Assembly (NCBI GenBank): GCA_050013875.1
Contig: JBEKEK010000017.1
Coordinates: 1 to 64,000 of the forward strand
Direction of reading: 5' to 3'
Length of the DNA: 64,000 nucleotides
Origin: Trebonia sp050013875
Lineage (GTDB): Bacteria > Actinomycetota > Actinomycetes > Streptosporangiales > Streptosporangiaceae
Positions 52,789 to 63,844 of this stretch are shown here, piece after piece. Under the pieces are notes generated by a model. That model worked only from the letters and a program-made list of their open reading frames with translations, was not told the DNA's origin and did no database searches. Made by a program: the position numbers and the translations under genes. The first letter of the stretch is position 1. The number at the start of each line of letters is the position of its first letter.

Positions 52789-55458
52789 TCAGACGGTAGC
52801 CGGGTAGTCAAGGGACAGGACGACGGGAACCGCACCGAAGGGCTCGCGGAACTTCGCGCCCGGCCGGTCGGGTGCCGCCGGGTCGTCGATGACCGGCCAG
52901 TGCATCTTCAGGTGCTGCGCGGTGAGCCCGGCCACCGCGTAGGGGAACTCCATCGCCGAGACCCGGTGCCGGCGCAGCAGCGCGCCCCAGCGGAAGGCCG
53001 CGAACGCGTCAGCGAGGGCGCGGACCGACAGCGGGCGCCGCGCGGTCAGGTCGATCCCGTAGACGGCGGCGGCCAGCTCGATGAGGTCGCTGGCGCACTG
53101 CGCGAGCGCCGCCGACTTGGTCGCGTAGCTGGTCCCGTCGGAGTTCAGCGAGCCGATCTTCTCCCCGTGCACCGGGGAGTAGCGCGGGTGTGCCTTGCAC
53201 TGCATCCAATCGCAGGCGGCGAGCAGCTTCCAGCTTATGCCGATCTGCGCCGCCACATCCCGGTAGAGGTGCTCGCCGTGGGCGAGCGGACCCTTCGCGG
53301 TGGCGAAGTAGGCGGTGGTCATGGCGGGCGGTAGCGCCGGCTGGTAGCGGGCCGCGGTCGCCGCGGCCGCGGTGGTCGTGCCTGCCGCCGTGGGCTGCGG
53401 CCGGAAGTTGGCCGCGGCCGGCGTGGCCAGGCCGGGGATAACGGCCCCCCTGGCCGCGGCCGGCGCACTCGCGCGGGCGTTCGCGCCTGACGTGCTGACC
53501 GCGGGCGTTGGCGCGGGGGCGGGGCTGGCGAGGCCCGGAATCCGGGCCTGGGGCGCGGCGCTCGCGGTCGCGGCCGGTGCGGCCTGGCTGGCCTGCGCGG
53601 CGTTGCCCGAGGCGGCGTGGGCGGTGGGCGCCGGGTGACTCGGGGCCGGCGTCGCGGACGCGGCCGGAGTGGCGGTCGCGGACGCCTGGGACGCGGCCGG
53701 CGCGCTGTCGAAGCGGTACAGGTTGTACAGCTTCATGATCGCGATGATGGTCGAGCCGTAATCCGGGTCGGTCGCGTAGACGCCGGTCAGGTCGTTGGCG
53801 AACGCGTCGGGCACCCCCCGGTCGGCCATCGCCCGCTGGTAGTAGCCGCTGGTGGCAAGCAGCTCCGCGTGGTCGGCGATGGACTCGGCCACGTTGTGAT
53901 AGACGCGGAAGGCGGCGTCGATGTTGACCCACTGGCCGTTGTAGAACTCCGAGGTCGGCAGGTCCGCACTGCCCGCGGGCCCGCTCCCCTTGATGCCGAA
54001 GAGGTTGTGGTAGTCGGCCGCGAGCTGGCTTTTCCCCCAGGCGGACTCGTCGATCGCCTGGGCGATGGTCACCGCGGCCGGCACCCCCCAGCGCTGCTGG
54101 GCCGCCTCCGCGCCCGGCGCGACCAGGCTGATGAACGCCTGCTGGGCCCGCGTCCCCGGTGCCGCCTGCGCGGCTGGGGCGTACTGCCGGTACTGCCCGC
54201 TCTTGGCCGCGGGCGTGGCGGCGGGCTTGGCCGTGGGCCTGGCGGGGGGCGCGGCCGTCGCGGCCGGGGCCGGCGCGCGGGAAGCCGCCGGCACGGGCTT
54301 CACGGCCGGCCCGGCGGAGTTCGGCGGCCGGGATGCCGCGGTCGCGGCCGGGCTGGCACCGGGGATGACACTGGCGCCGGCCACGTCGGCCGCCGCGGGC
54401 ACGGCACCGGGGATCGCCGCCGCGAACCCGTCGCTCTTGCCGTTGGCGCCGGCCGCCGCGCCCGCCGCGGCGCCGGCGGTCGGGCTGGCCGGGGCAAGGA
54501 CCGGCGTGACGAGGCCGGGTACCACGGCCTGGCCGGCCGTGCCCGCCTTGGGCTGCCGCTGGCTGGCTGGCTTCCTCGACGTGGGTGCCCCGGAAGGCGA
54601 CGCCGCGGCAGGCGGAGCCGGCGTCGTCGGCGCGGGCTTGGTCTTGGCCGGTCCGGGGCCCGGGGTGGTCGCCGACGCGCCGGCCGCTGCCGCGCCGGCC
54701 GCCGCCGCCAGGTTGCCGTTGTCGATGAAGCCCTGGACCCCGGCCGCCGCGAGGGAGCCGCTGATCGTGTGGGCGTTCACCGAGAGGTTCGGCCCGGAGT
54801 CGGCCCCGATCGTGTCGAGCACCCCGCCGGAGTAGCCGGTCACCACCTCCACGTGCTGATTGAAGAGCACCCAGTCGCCCGGCTGCGGCTGGTATCCGTC
54901 GCCGACCGGGTACCAGCGGCCATGCGCCTGTGCGTCCGACAGCATGGAGGTGATGGCGGGCGACGCCGGGTTCTGGTCAACCCGGACATCAGCCCACTCA
55001 GGCAGCGGCCACGGGTAGCTGGTGCCGCCGGTCACCCAGCTCTGCTGGCCGACCGCCTGCGCGGCCAGTTCCAGGGTGAGGCTGGCGAACGCGGCGCAGG
55101 ACGGGCCGTGGTCGGCGCCGTCCACGCTGGTGTTGTCCCAGATCAGCGCCTCCAGTTGCGCGGGACTGCGGGTTGCCGCGAGCTGCAGGTAGTACTTCGC
55201 CACGTTGACGATCGCCGACCGAAGCAGCGCGTTGCCGGTGGCGGCGTCCGCGCTGTCGCCGCCCACGGTCCTGGCGTTCATGGCAGCGCCGGGGTGGCCG
55301 GCCCGCTCGAGCGCCAGCAGGTGCAGTGGCACGCTGGTCGGCGAGGTCATCGCTTCGGCCGCCCCTGGGACGAAGTTAAATCCGGTTATCATGCCGCCGG
55401 TGGTCACGGTAACGAGCGCCGTTGCCTGCTGCCACCATGGCTTCCTGACGGAATGCAC
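52789..55458 (-). CDS. Modular cell-wall hydrolase with CHAP-like and GH73-like domains
   Basis: The 889-residue protein starts at GTG 55458 after GGGGGGAAGGG. It has a hydrophobic segment (about 11-30) as signal or anchor. A CHAP-like region (about 60-250) has Cys121 in PSCAAF and His202 in FNQHVEVV. A GH73-like glucosaminidase domain (about 435-585) has Glu471 in AIDESAWGKS and NLFGIKG. A C-terminal domain (about 705-889) is of unknown type. Two Ala/Pro-rich linkers (about 251-432 and 586-704) carry five PG-centred motifs like VIPGLATP. It likely cuts peptidoglycan at both peptide and glycan. Confidence 0.75.
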   Translation of the reverse strand: MHSVRKPWWQQATALVTVTTGGMITGFNFVPGAAEAMTSPTSVPLHLLALERAGHPGAAMNARTVGGDSADAATGNALLRSAIVNVAKYYLQLAATRSPAQLEALIWDNTSVDGADHGPSCAAFASLTLELAAQAVGQQSWVTGGTSYPWPLPEWADVRVDQNPASPAITSMLSDAQAHGRWYPVGDGYQPQPGDWVLFNQHVEVVTGYSGGVLDTIGADSGPNLSVNAHTISGSLAAAGVQGFIDNGNLAAAAGAAAAGASATTPGPGPAKTKPAPTTPAPPAAASPSGAPTSRKPASQRQPKAGTAGQAVVPGLVTPVLAPASPTAGAAAGAAAGANGKSDGFAAAIPGAVPAAADVAGASVIPGASPAATAASRPPNSAGPAVKPVPAASRAPAPAATAAPPARPTAKPAATPAAKSGQYRQYAPAAQAAPGTRAQQAFISLVAPGAEAAQQRWGVPAAVTIAQAIDESAWGKSQLAADYHNLFGIKGSGPAGSADLPTSEFYNGQWVNIDAAFRVYHNVAESIADHAELLATSGYYQRAMADRGVPDAFANDLTGVYATDPDYGSTIIAIMKLYNLYRFDSAPAASQASATATPAASATPAPSHPAPTAHAASGNAAQASQAAPAATASAAPQARIPGLASPAPAPTPAVSTSGANARASAPAAARGAVIPGLATPAAANFRPQPTAAGTTTAAAATAARYQPALPPAMTTAYFATAKGPLAHGEHLYRDVAAQIGISWKLLAACDWMQCKAHPRYSPVHGEKIGSLNSDGTSYATKSAALAQCASDLIELAAAVYGIDLTARRPLSVRALADAFAAFRWGALLRRHRVSAMEFPYAVAGLTAQHLKMHWPVIDDPAAPDRPGAKFREPFGAVPVVLSLDYPATV

Positions 55459-55505
55459 GGTTTCCCTTCCCCCCTTCGGCGGTAACAGTCCTGATTTTTC
55501 GGCTC

Positions 55506-56432
55506 TTAAAGCCCAAAACTGGGCAGGCTGGCGAGGATCGCCTGGACCTGCGGGTTGCCCGGGTTGTCGGCGTTCACGAACAGCACCCCGGCCTGGGCCG
55601 CCATCTGCGACGGGGTGCCGCCCATCCACTGCTGGAAGACATCGCTCACCAGCGCCCGCTGCCCGGCCGGGATGCTGACCGGCCGCGCGCACCGCGGCGG
55701 GTACCCGGACCGGCTGACCAGCAGGGCGGAGCCGGTGTAGCGCTGGCAGTTCGCCGCCGTGCTCTCCAGCCCCTTCTCGACCAGCGGGGCGCCGCTTGAG
55801 CTGGTCAGGGTCGCGCCGCTGATGATGTCGTTGATCGCCCGCGCGGCGACCTGGAGGCTGTCGATCGGGTTGGCCGAGTTGTAGGGCTCGTGCAGGTTAA
55901 GCGAGAAGGCGATGTCACCGCCCTGGGCCGGCGCGATCGGCTCAAGGCCCTTGCGCCCGGTCGACTGATCGACGAAGCCAGGGTTGTTGCCGCTGGTTAG
56001 CAGGGCGAAGACCCAGAGGATCGGCTGGGTGGTCTTGGCGCAGGCGAAGTTGAGCTGGCTGGGCTCGGCCGCCACGTTCGGGTTCTGGCAGGCCTGCGTG
56101 ATCTCCGTCTGCACCTGGGCCACGCTGGCCGGCCAGCTCGCGCCGCCGCCGGGCAGCACGACCACCAGCGCGATAATCGCGGCCCCGGCGATCGCGGCCG
56201 CGAGCGCGATCGCGCGCAGATGGCCGCGCGCCCACCGGGTCCAGGAGCGGCCGGCCGGCCGGCGGCCGCCGTTGATGAGCGCCTCGGTCCGCCCGCCGGG
56301 GATGCGCGGCCCGGTGCCACCGGACGCAGTGCCGCTGGACCCCGGGCCGGCCGCGGGCGGGATGACCGTGTTTTCCAGCATGGTGAGCTGATCGGTATCA
56401 TCATAGCTAATATATTCGAATTCGTTCGTCAT
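55506..56432 (-). CDS. Membrane-anchored protein beside the wall hydrolase
   Basis: The 308-residue protein has an acidic tail (about 1-25, EFEYISYDDTDQL), a disordered Gly/Pro stretch, one span (about 72-95, AIALAAAIAGAAIIALVVVL), and an outer domain. That domain has several Cys (NACQNPN-like, NFACAKT, NCQRYTG, PPRCARP) and a conserved PILWVFALLTSGNNPGFVDQS. I do not recognise the family. It is 47 bp upstream of the wall hydrolase on the same strand, so the two are probably cotranscribed. Confidence 0.65.
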   Translation of the reverse strand: MTNEFEYISYDDTDQLTMLENTVIPPAAGPGSSGTASGGTGPRIPGGRTEALINGGRRPAGRSWTRWARGHLRAIALAAAIAGAAIIALVVVLPGGGASWPASVAQVQTEITQACQNPNVAAEPSQLNFACAKTTQPILWVFALLTSGNNPGFVDQSTGRKGLEPIAPAQGGDIAFSLNLHEPYNSANPIDSLQVAARAINDIISGATLTSSSGAPLVEKGLESTAANCQRYTGSALLVSRSGYPPRCARPVSIPAGQRALVSDVFQQWMGGTPSQMAAQAGVLFVNADNPGNPQVQAILASLPSFGL

Positions 56433-56637
56433 GGTCACCCCTTGCTGGGTTCTCACGGGTTGGGCGGTGGGTCTGGTCTAACCGGAGACGTCGCGGTGCT
56501 GCCATCCGTGCGGCGCGGCCGGGCGCCGTGTCGCGGGGAAGTGCGCCGCGCCTCCCCGGCCGCTCATCGTCGCACGGGACATTCGCATAGACAGTATTAG
56601 AACACAGGTGCGACCCATTTGGAAACTACTTGCGGAT

Positions 56638-56730
56638 GTCGCTTGTCATCGTTATGCGGCGTTCGAATTAACGTACTAACGATGCGCGTGTGGCCAGTGT
56701 GATTAATGTGACACCTGCGACATAAGCGAC
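56638..56730. promoter_or_regulatory. AT-rich region with nested inverted repeats
   Basis: In the 407 bp gap between the membrane protein and NUDIX genes, CATCGTTA (56647-56654) and TAACGATG (56677-56684) are perfect inverted repeats. GTCGCTT (56638-56644) with AAGCGAC (56724-56730) forms an outer pair. The stretch is AT-rich for the window and about 200 bp upstream of the membrane protein start. It is a candidate operator or promoter region for the divergent genes. The rest of the gap shows nothing else. Confidence 0.45.
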
Positions 56731-56839
56731 CCGGCCAGAGCGGGTCGCACCAATGTACCGGCCGGCCCGGGGCGGCCCCGGCCGCGGCCTGCCGCCAGCC
56801 TCCCTGTCGCGCGCCGGGCGCTCATGGCAGCATGGTCGG

Positions 56840-57382
56840 GTGCTGAAGGGGAGGCTCACCGAGTATCGGGCGGTCGGCGAGACCGAGGCCGCGGACGTCG
56901 AGCGGATGCGGCGGCTAGCCGCCGCGGCGCCCGACCCGTGGTCGCGGTCGGAACTGCCGCTGCACTTCACCGCCTCGGCGCTGGTGGTCCACCCGCCCAG
57001 CGGCCGGGTGCTCCTTCGCTGGCACGCCAAGCAGGACTGCTGGCTCCAGGTGGGCGGGCATGCCGATCCGGGCGAGAGCGACCCGCTCCGGATCGCGCTG
57101 CGCGAGGCGGCTGAGGAGTCCGGCCTGGCCGACCTGCTGCCCTGGCCGGACGGGTCACTGCGGCACGCGGTCGTGTGCCGGGTCCGCCGGTCGGCCACCG
57201 AGCCCGAACACGAGCACGCCGACCTGCGCTACGTTTTCGCCACCGCCGACCCGGACGCGGTCGCCGCCGAGAACGAGCTCTCGCCGCTGCGCTGGGTCAC
57301 CTTTCCCGAGGCATACGACCTGGTCGGCGCCAACAACCTGGCCGTCACCCTGGACCGTGCTGAGCGCCTGCTTAGCGGCTAG
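56840..57382 (+). CDS. NUDIX hydrolase
   Basis: The 180-residue protein contains a full Nudix box, GGHADPGESDPLRIALREAAEESGL, with its metal-binding Glu. It follows FTASALVVHPPSGRVLLRWHAK and ends NELSPLRWVTFPEAYDLV. Nudix enzymes cleave nucleoside diphosphates linked to another group; the target here is unknown. GTG 56840 is chosen because it begins the conserved part, though no ribosome site is seen; the frame is open to 56753. Confidence 0.85.
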   Translation: MLKGRLTEYRAVGETEAADVERMRRLAAAAPDPWSRSELPLHFTASALVVHPPSGRVLLRWHAKQDCWLQVGGHADPGESDPLRIALREAAEESGLADLLPWPDGSLRHAVVCRVRRSATEPEHEHADLRYVFATADPDAVAAENELSPLRWVTFPEAYDLVGANNLAVTLDRAERLLSG

Positions 57383-57852
57383 CGGCCGGGGCCGACGGTC
57401 AGCCGCGGGGGGAGTTCCGGACTGCCGAGGAAGGCCGATCTCGGACCAGATCGCGTGATACTGTCACGCTGGCTACCGTGCGTAAGGGTCATCGTGATAC
57501 GTTCCGGTTGTCGCATACCTGCTCCCAAAGCCGGATCTTTCGGGAAAAACTCCGGCCGAACGTGGCATGTACCGAAAAGTTAACAAAAGTAGAATAGTCA
57601 TCAGTGTCTGCTTCATGGTACTTTGCACGCATCGCAGGCAGAGGGGCCAATGCGTGCCGTCCGTGCGCTCCGGTTGGGCGTGCCGGTCGGGTGAAACACC
57701 AATACATCGGCAGATCGATAGCAAATCGTGACTCTCCGGCTTCAGGTCCTTAACAGGCCTAATCTACGCTCCTGGCAAGCCCAGCGCCTGGGGGCACGCC
57801 CTACGAGGGCAAGCCGGAGGCGCGTCATCAGCACAGCCAAGGAGCGCAATTG
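57383..57852. promoter_or_regulatory. Upstream control region of the ABC importer operon
   Basis: This 470 bp gap has no convincing gene. It contains an inverted repeat GCGTGA (57453-57458) with TCACGC (57464-57469), a direct repeat CGTGATAC (57454 and 57493), and an AT-rich segment near 57575-57600 with TAGAAT at 57590. AAGGAG (57838-57843) is the ribosome site for the next gene. These are candidate sites only. Confidence 0.4.
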
Positions 57853-59760
57853 ATGTTTCGGAACAGACGGCGGTCGCGCATGGCGCGGGTGGCCGTGGCC
57901 GGAGCGGCAGGCCTGCTCGCGCTAGGTATAGCCGCGTGCAGCAGCAGTAGCAGCAGCCCGTCGAGCACGAGCACGTCTGCCTCGTCGTCCCCGTCTTCGA
58001 CCGCCCCGGCCGTCGCGGGCGGCACCGCGACAGTGGCGCTGCCGGCAGGCGTGACTTATAACTACATCTTCCCCTTCATCCCCGCGGCAAGCGCGAACGA
58101 GTACAACACCCTCGGCTTCGAGGAGCTCATGTACCGTCCGCTGTACTACTTCGGCAACAACGGCAACTCGGTCGCGATCAACTACCCGCTCTCGACCGCG
58201 GACGCGCCGGTGTACTCCGCCGGCGGCAAGACCGTCACCATCACCCTGAAGGGCTGGAAGTGGTCCAACGGCGAGACCGTTGACGCGAAGGACCTGGTCT
58301 TCTGGCTGAACCTGATGGAAGCGGAGAAGGCCAACTTCTACGGTTACGTTCCCGGCCTTATCCCGGACAACCTGGCCTCCTACAGCGCGACCGGCCCCGA
58401 CACGGTGGTCCTGCACCTCAAGAGCGCGGTCTCGAGCCTCTGGTTCACCTACAACCAGCTCGCCGAGCTCACCCCGTTCCCGCAGGCCTGGGACGTCACC
58501 AAGGCCGGGGCCACCGCGGGCAGCGGCGGCTGCACCACCGACACGGCGGCGGACAAGTGGGCCAAGTGCACCGCGGTCTACACCTACCTGTCCGGCCTGG
58601 CCAAGCAGGCGGGCAGCTACGCAAGCAGCCCGGTCTGGAGCGTCGTCGACGGCCCGTGGAAGCTGAGCAGCTTCAACACCGACGGTAACGTGACCTTCGT
58701 GCCGAACCCGACCTACTCGGGTTCCCCCAAGCCCACCCTGACCTCGGTCAAGATGGTGCCGTACACCGACGACACGACCGAGTACACCGGGCTCAAGACC
58801 GGCTCGGTCGACGTGGGCTACATCCCGCCGCAGGACCTCGCGCACGTGTCCGGCGGGCAGGTACTGCCGTCGACCAACCCGCTCGGCACCGCCTACACCC
58901 TGGCTCCGTACTACCAGTACGGCATCCAGTACTACCTGATCAACTTCAACAACCCGAAGACCGGGCCGATCTTCAAGCAGCTGTACATCCGGCAGGCGCT
59001 GCAGGAGTCGATGGACCAGGAAGGCATGATCAAGGCCATCGACAACGGGTATGGCTACCCGACCTCGGGCGCGGTCCCGCAGCAGCCGTCCTCGCAGTGG
59101 ATCCCCACGATCCAGGGTCAGAACGGCGGCCAGGGCCCGTACGCCTTCTCCGTCGCCAACGCCACCGCGCTGCTGACCAGCCACGGCTGGGCCAAGGTGG
59201 GCGGCGTGATGACCTGCCAGAAGCCGGGCACGGCCGCGACCGAGTGCGGCGCCGGCATCGCCGCGGGGACCAAGCTGTCCTTCACGATGGACTACGCCAC
59301 CGGCATCACCGCCTTCCAGGACGAGGTGGCCAACTACAAGTCGGACACCAGCCAGGTCGGCATCCAGATCAACGACGTGCCGCAGTCCTTCAACACCATC
59401 ATCGGTGAGACCACGCCGTGCACGCCGGGGCCGAAGTGCAGCTGGGACATGCTGAACTTCGGTGGCTGGAACTTCAACGGCCCTGGCTACGAGCCGACTG
59501 GTGAGCCGCTCTTCGCCACCGGCGCCGGGTCCAACGCGGGCAGCTACTCCAACCCGACCGAGGACAAGCTGATCCAGGAGACCCACACCAGCAGCAGCCT
59601 GGGTGTCTTCGACCAGTACGCGACGTACACCGACCAGCAGCTCCCGTTCGTCTGGATGCCGAACGCCTACGCGGTGCAGGCAGTGAGCAGCAAGCTGGCG
59701 AACGTGACGTTCAACCCGCTTGGCGACTTCACACCCGAGTACTGGAACTTCACCAAGTAA
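57853..59760 (+). CDS. ABC transporter substrate-binding lipoprotein, family 5 (peptide type)
   Basis: The 635-residue protein has a lipoprotein signal, basic then hydrophobic, ending LGIAAC with Cys29. A Ser-rich spacer and an SBP_5 domain follow (VDAKDLVFWLNLMEAEKAN, YIRQALQESMDQEGMI, GYPTSGAVPQQPSSQ). It captures peptides, nickel or similar ligands at the cell surface and passes them to the permeases encoded next. ATG 57853 has a good ribosome site; a TTG lies one codon earlier. A stable hairpin follows the stop. Confidence 0.92.
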   Translation: MFRNRRRSRMARVAVAGAAGLLALGIAACSSSSSSPSSTSTSASSSPSSTAPAVAGGTATVALPAGVTYNYIFPFIPAASANEYNTLGFEELMYRPLYYFGNNGNSVAINYPLSTADAPVYSAGGKTVTITLKGWKWSNGETVDAKDLVFWLNLMEAEKANFYGYVPGLIPDNLASYSATGPDTVVLHLKSAVSSLWFTYNQLAELTPFPQAWDVTKAGATAGSGGCTTDTAADKWAKCTAVYTYLSGLAKQAGSYASSPVWSVVDGPWKLSSFNTDGNVTFVPNPTYSGSPKPTLTSVKMVPYTDDTTEYTGLKTGSVDVGYIPPQDLAHVSGGQVLPSTNPLGTAYTLAPYYQYGIQYYLINFNNPKTGPIFKQLYIRQALQESMDQEGMIKAIDNGYGYPTSGAVPQQPSSQWIPTIQGQNGGQGPYAFSVANATALLTSHGWAKVGGVMTCQKPGTAATECGAGIAAGTKLSFTMDYATGITAFQDEVANYKSDTSQVGIQINDVPQSFNTIIGETTPCTPGPKCSWDMLNFGGWNFNGPGYEPTGEPLFATGAGSNAGSYSNPTEDKLIQETHTSSSLGVFDQYATYTDQQLPFVWMPNAYAVQAVSSKLANVTFNPLGDFTPEYWNFTK

Positions 59761-59779
59761 CCAGACCGGGTTAGCCTCG

Positions 59780-59818
59780 GCCGCGGTCTCGCCCCCCACC
59801 AGGGGGCGGGGCCGCGGC
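59780..59818 (+). terminator. Intercistronic hairpin after the substrate-binding protein gene
   Basis: A 17-base stem (59780-59796 with 59802-59818) has 15 of 17 matches and a 5-base loop, GC-rich and without a T-run. It lies between the binding-protein and permease genes. Such hairpins often slow read-through or protect the upstream mRNA, giving more binding protein than permease. Confidence 0.65.
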
Positions 59819-59843
59819 TGACGCGAGAAAGGACACTGAAACC

Positions 59844-60788
59844 GTGGTCGGTTTCCTGATCAGGCGGACCGGACAGGCGATCTTCGTGCTGTTCCTGGTG
59901 ACAGTCGCCACGCTCTTGCTGATCCACCTCTTCCCTGGCGGCCCGGTGCGGGCGTTGCTTGGCGACCGGGCGACGCCCTTCCAGATCGCCTACTACAACA
60001 AGCAGTACGGCTTCGACCAGCCGCTCTACGTGCAGTACATCAAGTGGGTCAACCAGCTGATCCACGGCAACCTGGGCTTCTCGAACCACCTGAACCAGTC
60101 GGTCACCAGCCTGATCGCCCAGTGCCTGCCGAGGACGATCATTCTCGTCCTGCTCGGTACGATCGTCTCGCTGCTGTTCGGCATCCCGCTCGGCGTCTAC
60201 CAGGCGGTGCACCGCAACAGCGCTGCCGACTACGTGCTGACCGCGGTGTCCTTCCTCGGTTACTCGACGCCGACCTTCTTCCTCGGGATCATCCTGGTGG
60301 ACTGGTTCTCGGTCGACGTCCACATCTTCCCGCCCTTCGCCCCGCAGGGAACCACGGTCGGGGCGATCCTGGGAGACCCGAAGGCGCTCGTGCTGCCGGT
60401 CTTCACCTACGCCTTCCTGCTTTACGCCCTCTGGTCCCGGTACATGCGCTCGTCGGTCCTCGACAACCTCGTGCAGGACTACGTGCGGACGGCCCGGGCC
60501 AAGGGCGCCAGCGAGCGCCGGGTTGTCTGGGGGCACGTGTTCCGCAACTCGCTCGTCTCGATCATCACGCTGCTCGGCCTGTCCATCCCCGGACTGGTCG
60601 GCGGCGCGATCCTGATCGAGGTCGTCTTCAACTACCCGGGCATGGGCCTCGCTTTTTACAGCGCGGCGCTTAACGTGGACTATGAGGTGCTGCTCGGGTT
60701 CACCGTGCTCGCCACGGTGGCGACGGTCGTCGGGAACCTGCTCGCGGACATCGGCTATGCCGTCCTCGACCCGAGGGTGAGGTACTGA
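59844..60788 (+). CDS. ABC transporter permease, DppB/OppB type
   Basis: The 314-residue protein has about six membrane spans. It has the N-terminal LIRRTGQAIFVLFLVTVATLLLIHLFPGGPV, which is typical of DppB proteins, and the ATPase-contact loop DYVRTARAKGASERRVVWGHVFRNS. GTG 59844 follows GAGAAAGGA. It pairs with the next permease; only one base separates the two genes. Confidence 0.93.
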   Translation: MVGFLIRRTGQAIFVLFLVTVATLLLIHLFPGGPVRALLGDRATPFQIAYYNKQYGFDQPLYVQYIKWVNQLIHGNLGFSNHLNQSVTSLIAQCLPRTIILVLLGTIVSLLFGIPLGVYQAVHRNSAADYVLTAVSFLGYSTPTFFLGIILVDWFSVDVHIFPPFAPQGTTVGAILGDPKALVLPVFTYAFLLYALWSRYMRSSVLDNLVQDYVRTARAKGASERRVVWGHVFRNSLVSIITLLGLSIPGLVGGAILIEVVFNYPGMGLAFYSAALNVDYEVLLGFTVLATVATVVGNLLADIGYAVLDPRVRY

Positions 60789-60789
60789 G

Positions 60790-61710
60790 ATGGCTATGGA
60801 AAGCGCGCAGGTCATCACGGCCAGCGACGCCGAGCTCGGGCTTGAGCCGTCGTCCAGCCAGCGCGGCATGCTCCGCCGGGCCGGGGAAGTGTTCGTCGAG
60901 AACAGGCTCGCCCTCGCCGGGCTGGGCTTCATCGTCTTCATCCTCTTGTTCTGCTTCATCGGCCCGCACCTCTACGTCACCAATCAGGTCGACACCGACC
61001 TGATCAACTCGCTGTGCACCCCCGGGTCGCAGCACCTGCTCGGCTGCAACGAGCTCGGCTACGACGAACTGGGCCGGCTGATGGTCGGCGGCCAGACCTC
61101 GATCGAGGTCGGCCTGGCGGCGGCCGTTGTCTCGGTCCTCATCGGCACCCTCTACGGTGCGATCTCCGGCTTCGCGGGCGGCTTCATCGACTCGGTCATG
61201 ATGCGCATCGTGGACGCCGGGCTTTCCCTGCCGTCCCTGATGGTGATCATCATCCTGTCGGTCATCTTCCACCCGACCCCGGTTGTGATCGTCTTCATCA
61301 TCGCGGTCTTCTACTGGTTCGGCGTCGCCCGCCTGGTCCGCGGCGAGACCCTGTCGCTCCGCAACCGGGAGTACGTGCAGGCGGTCAAGGTGATCGGCGG
61401 CCGCCCGCTGCGCTCCGTGGTCAGGCACATCGTGCCCAACGCGATCGGCACGATCATCGTGCAGGCCACGTTCGCGGTGGCGGACTCGATCCTCACCCTG
61501 TCGGTGCTCGGCTTCCTCACCCTCGGGGTGGCGCCGCCTGCGACCGACTGGGGATCGATGCTCTCCGGCGGCCTGACCTACATCCAGGGCGGGAACTACT
61601 GGTGGCTGATCTATCCGCCGGGTGTGCTGATCATCCTCACCTGCATCTCGTTCAACTTCATCGGTGACGCGCTCCGCGACGCGTTCGAGACCCGGCTGCA
61701 GCGCCGGTAG
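60790..61710 (+). CDS. ABC transporter permease, DppC/OppC type
   Basis: The 306-residue protein has about six spans, with NRLALAGLGFIVFILLFCFIGP, the DppC-type GYDELGRLMVGGQTSIEVGL and the loop EYVQAVKVIGGRPLRSVVRHIVPNA. It forms the channel with the preceding permease. The ATPase gene follows nine bases later, within the same operon. Confidence 0.93.
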   Translation: MAMESAQVITASDAELGLEPSSSQRGMLRRAGEVFVENRLALAGLGFIVFILLFCFIGPHLYVTNQVDTDLINSLCTPGSQHLLGCNELGYDELGRLMVGGQTSIEVGLAAAVVSVLIGTLYGAISGFAGGFIDSVMMRIVDAGLSLPSLMVIIILSVIFHPTPVVIVFIIAVFYWFGVARLVRGETLSLRNREYVQAVKVIGGRPLRSVVRHIVPNAIGTIIVQATFAVADSILTLSVLGFLTLGVAPPATDWGSMLSGGLTYIQGGNYWWLIYPPGVLIILTCISFNFIGDALRDAFETRLQRR

Positions 61711-61719
61711 GGGGATAAA

Positions 61720-63795
<2,076 letters not shown>

Positions 63796-63820
63796 CCCGC
63801 AACAGCAGTAGCACTCCGAG

Positions 63821-63844
63821 CGGGCCCGGCGGCTGCCGGGCCCG
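63821..63844 (+). terminator. Terminator of the ABC importer operon
   Basis: A perfect 10 bp stem, CGGGCCCGGC (63821-63830) with GCCGGGCCCG (63835-63844), around GGCT and followed by TTTCG. It begins 26 bases after the ATPase stop. Beyond it, up to 64000, I see no gene. Confidence 0.82.

Noticed and set aside
53617..55485. 622-residue open frame opposite the wall hydrolase
   Set aside because: Arg/Gly-rich shadow of the low-complexity linkers; no motif and no ribosome site.
57590..57595. TAGAAT as a -10 box for the importer operon
   Set aside because: No acceptable -35 at normal spacing, so I did not list a promoter.
57473..57724. 83-residue minus-strand ORF upstream of the importer
   Set aside because: No ribosome site and unusual composition; the region is more likely regulatory.
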